From Flavobacterium silvaticum (GTDB lineage Bacteria > Bacteroidota > Bacteroidia > Flavobacteriales > Flavobacteriaceae), in assembly GCF_012911565.1 (NCBI RefSeq), contig NZ_JAAMPU010000103.1:124001-188000 (forward strand): a stretch of DNA of 64,000 nt, written 5' to 3'. The notes under the pieces were generated by a model. The model was given only the letters and a program-made list of their open reading frames with translations. It was not told where the DNA came from and ran no database searches. How positions within the stretch are numbered: the first letter of the stretch is position 1; each line of letters starts with the position of its first letter. Shown piece after piece: positions 63,382 to 64,000 of the stretch. A program made the translations under genes and the position numbers.

Positions 63382-64000
63382 TTATTTATCGGCAGAAACG
63401 CGCCAGATAGTCTTTGCCGCATCATCTGTCACCAATAAATCACCATTAGGCAAAACTTTTACATCCGTCGGCCTGCCATGGACTTTGCTTTTTGATGCAT
63501 CGGCAACAAAGCCAGTAAGGAAATCTTCAGGTTTACCAGCTGGTTTGCCGTTTTTGAACGGTATGAAAAGCACTTTGTAACCGGATAAATCCGCCCGATT
63601 CCACGAACCGTGCTGGCCCACGAACAATCCGTTTTTATACTTTTCTGGAAATGCGTCAGCCTTGTAAAATGCAATTCCCAATGATGCCGTGTGCGACCCG
63701 ACAGCGACATCCGGAACAATGGCTTTAGCAACCAAATCCGGACGTTCACCTTTTCTTCTTGGATCTTCGTGCTGGCCGTAATAGGAGTAAGGCCATCCGT
63801 AGAATCCGCCGTCCTGAACGCTTGTCACATAATCCGGAACGAGGTCGTCGCCCAGTTCGTCGCGTTCGTTCACGGCCGTCCAGAGCATATTGGTTTCGGG
63901 CGCCCAATCCATTCCGTTCGGGTTTCTGAGGCCGCTTGCAAAAATGCGTTTTCCGGTTCCGTCGGGGTTTATTTCGAGGATGTTGGCACGTTCGAATTCA
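63382..64000 (-). CDS. PQQ-type sugar (sorbosone/glucose) dehydrogenase, C-terminal part
   Basis: The gene enters from the right edge, so only the last 205 residues are seen. The frame continues through 64000 as ERANILEINPDGTGKRIFAS, then GLRNPNGMDW. Motifs NERDELGDDLVPDYVTSVQD, GGFYGWPYSYYG, VGSHTASLGIAFYKAD, GLFVGQHGSWNR and RPTDVKVLPNGDLLVTDD are those of the six-bladed sorbosone/soluble glucose dehydrogenase family that uses PQQ. It acts in the periplasm on a sugar or its derivative. Distance from glgA (123 bases) suggests separate transcription. Confidence 0.87.
   Translation of the reverse strand, partial: EFERANILEINPDGTGKRIFASGLRNPNGMDWAPETNMLWTAVNERDELGDDLVPDYVTSVQDGGFYGWPYSYYGQHEDPRRKGERPDLVAKAIVPDVAVGSHTASLGIAFYKADAFPEKYKNGLFVGQHGSWNRADLSGYKVLFIPFKNGKPAGKPEDFLTGFVADASKSKVHGRPTDVKVLPNGDLLVTDDAAKTIWRVSADK

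Overview
The window looks like chromosomal DNA of a Flavobacterium-type member of the Bacteroidota. Several signs agree: outer-layer proteins with C-terminal type IX secretion (Por) sorting domains (405-2474, 13454-14485), a TonB-dependent receptor paired with a DUF4249 lipoprotein, many lipobox lipoproteins, promoters of the flavobacterial form TTG-N17..21-TAnnTTTG, few Shine-Dalgarno sites, a monomeric isocitrate dehydrogenase and a cyclophilin-FKBP fusion. No rRNA, tRNA, CRISPR array or insertion sequence was recognised. The genus is an inference.

Layout. 0-15 kb: housekeeping and small accessory genes (alkaline phosphatase, lysA, a GT39-type glycosyltransferase, sucC, lipocalin-like proteins, VOC, AHSA1 and GNAT proteins, a DUF347 membrane protein, esterase, DUF1456). 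14.6-18.9 kb: a helix-turn-helix/coiled-coil protein, then a clearly AT-rich island with a TIR-winged-helix protein, a protein joining a PD-(D/E)xK-like domain to a SIR2 domain, and a small lipoprotein. This island is the best candidate for an undescribed (anti-phage) system. 18.9-38 kb: secreted hydrolases, a HExxH protein, DUF6438 lipoprotein, TerB-like protein, uvrB, AraC regulator, DMT exporter, CPBP protease, Crp-like regulator, endonuclease V, Nudix, thiamine pyrophosphokinase, a broken sugar-lactone oxidase and a Tat-exported TIM-barrel protein. 37-42 kb: TonB receptor/DUF4249 operon with a membrane-anchored AraC regulator. 42-56 kb: icd, rplS, then a metal-efflux operon (RND pump, adaptor, TolC-like channel, two-component system), then trmD. 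56-64 kb: diheme and monoheme cytochrome c lipoproteins, a dual-family immunophilin, a glgC-glgA glycogen operon, and a PQQ-type sugar dehydrogenase cut by the window edge.

Three genes are interrupted: a lipocalin-like lipoprotein (one extra base in an A/T run), an FAD-linked lactone oxidase (in-frame amber codon) and the histidine kinase of the metal-efflux operon (one missing base in an A/T run). Two of the three lie in homopolymers, so sequencing error is a serious alternative to real decay.

The intergenic DNA is unusually structured. A short repeat with core CCCGAGGC..AGCCGAACTG..CGGAGC occurs seven times, including a perfect 41-base inverted pair after sucC. A second, longer family beginning near TAGCCCCGAT occurs about four times. 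A nested palindrome containing TGTGGACTTTTAAA..TCCACA lies before both the HTH gene and the DUF6438 lipoprotein gene.
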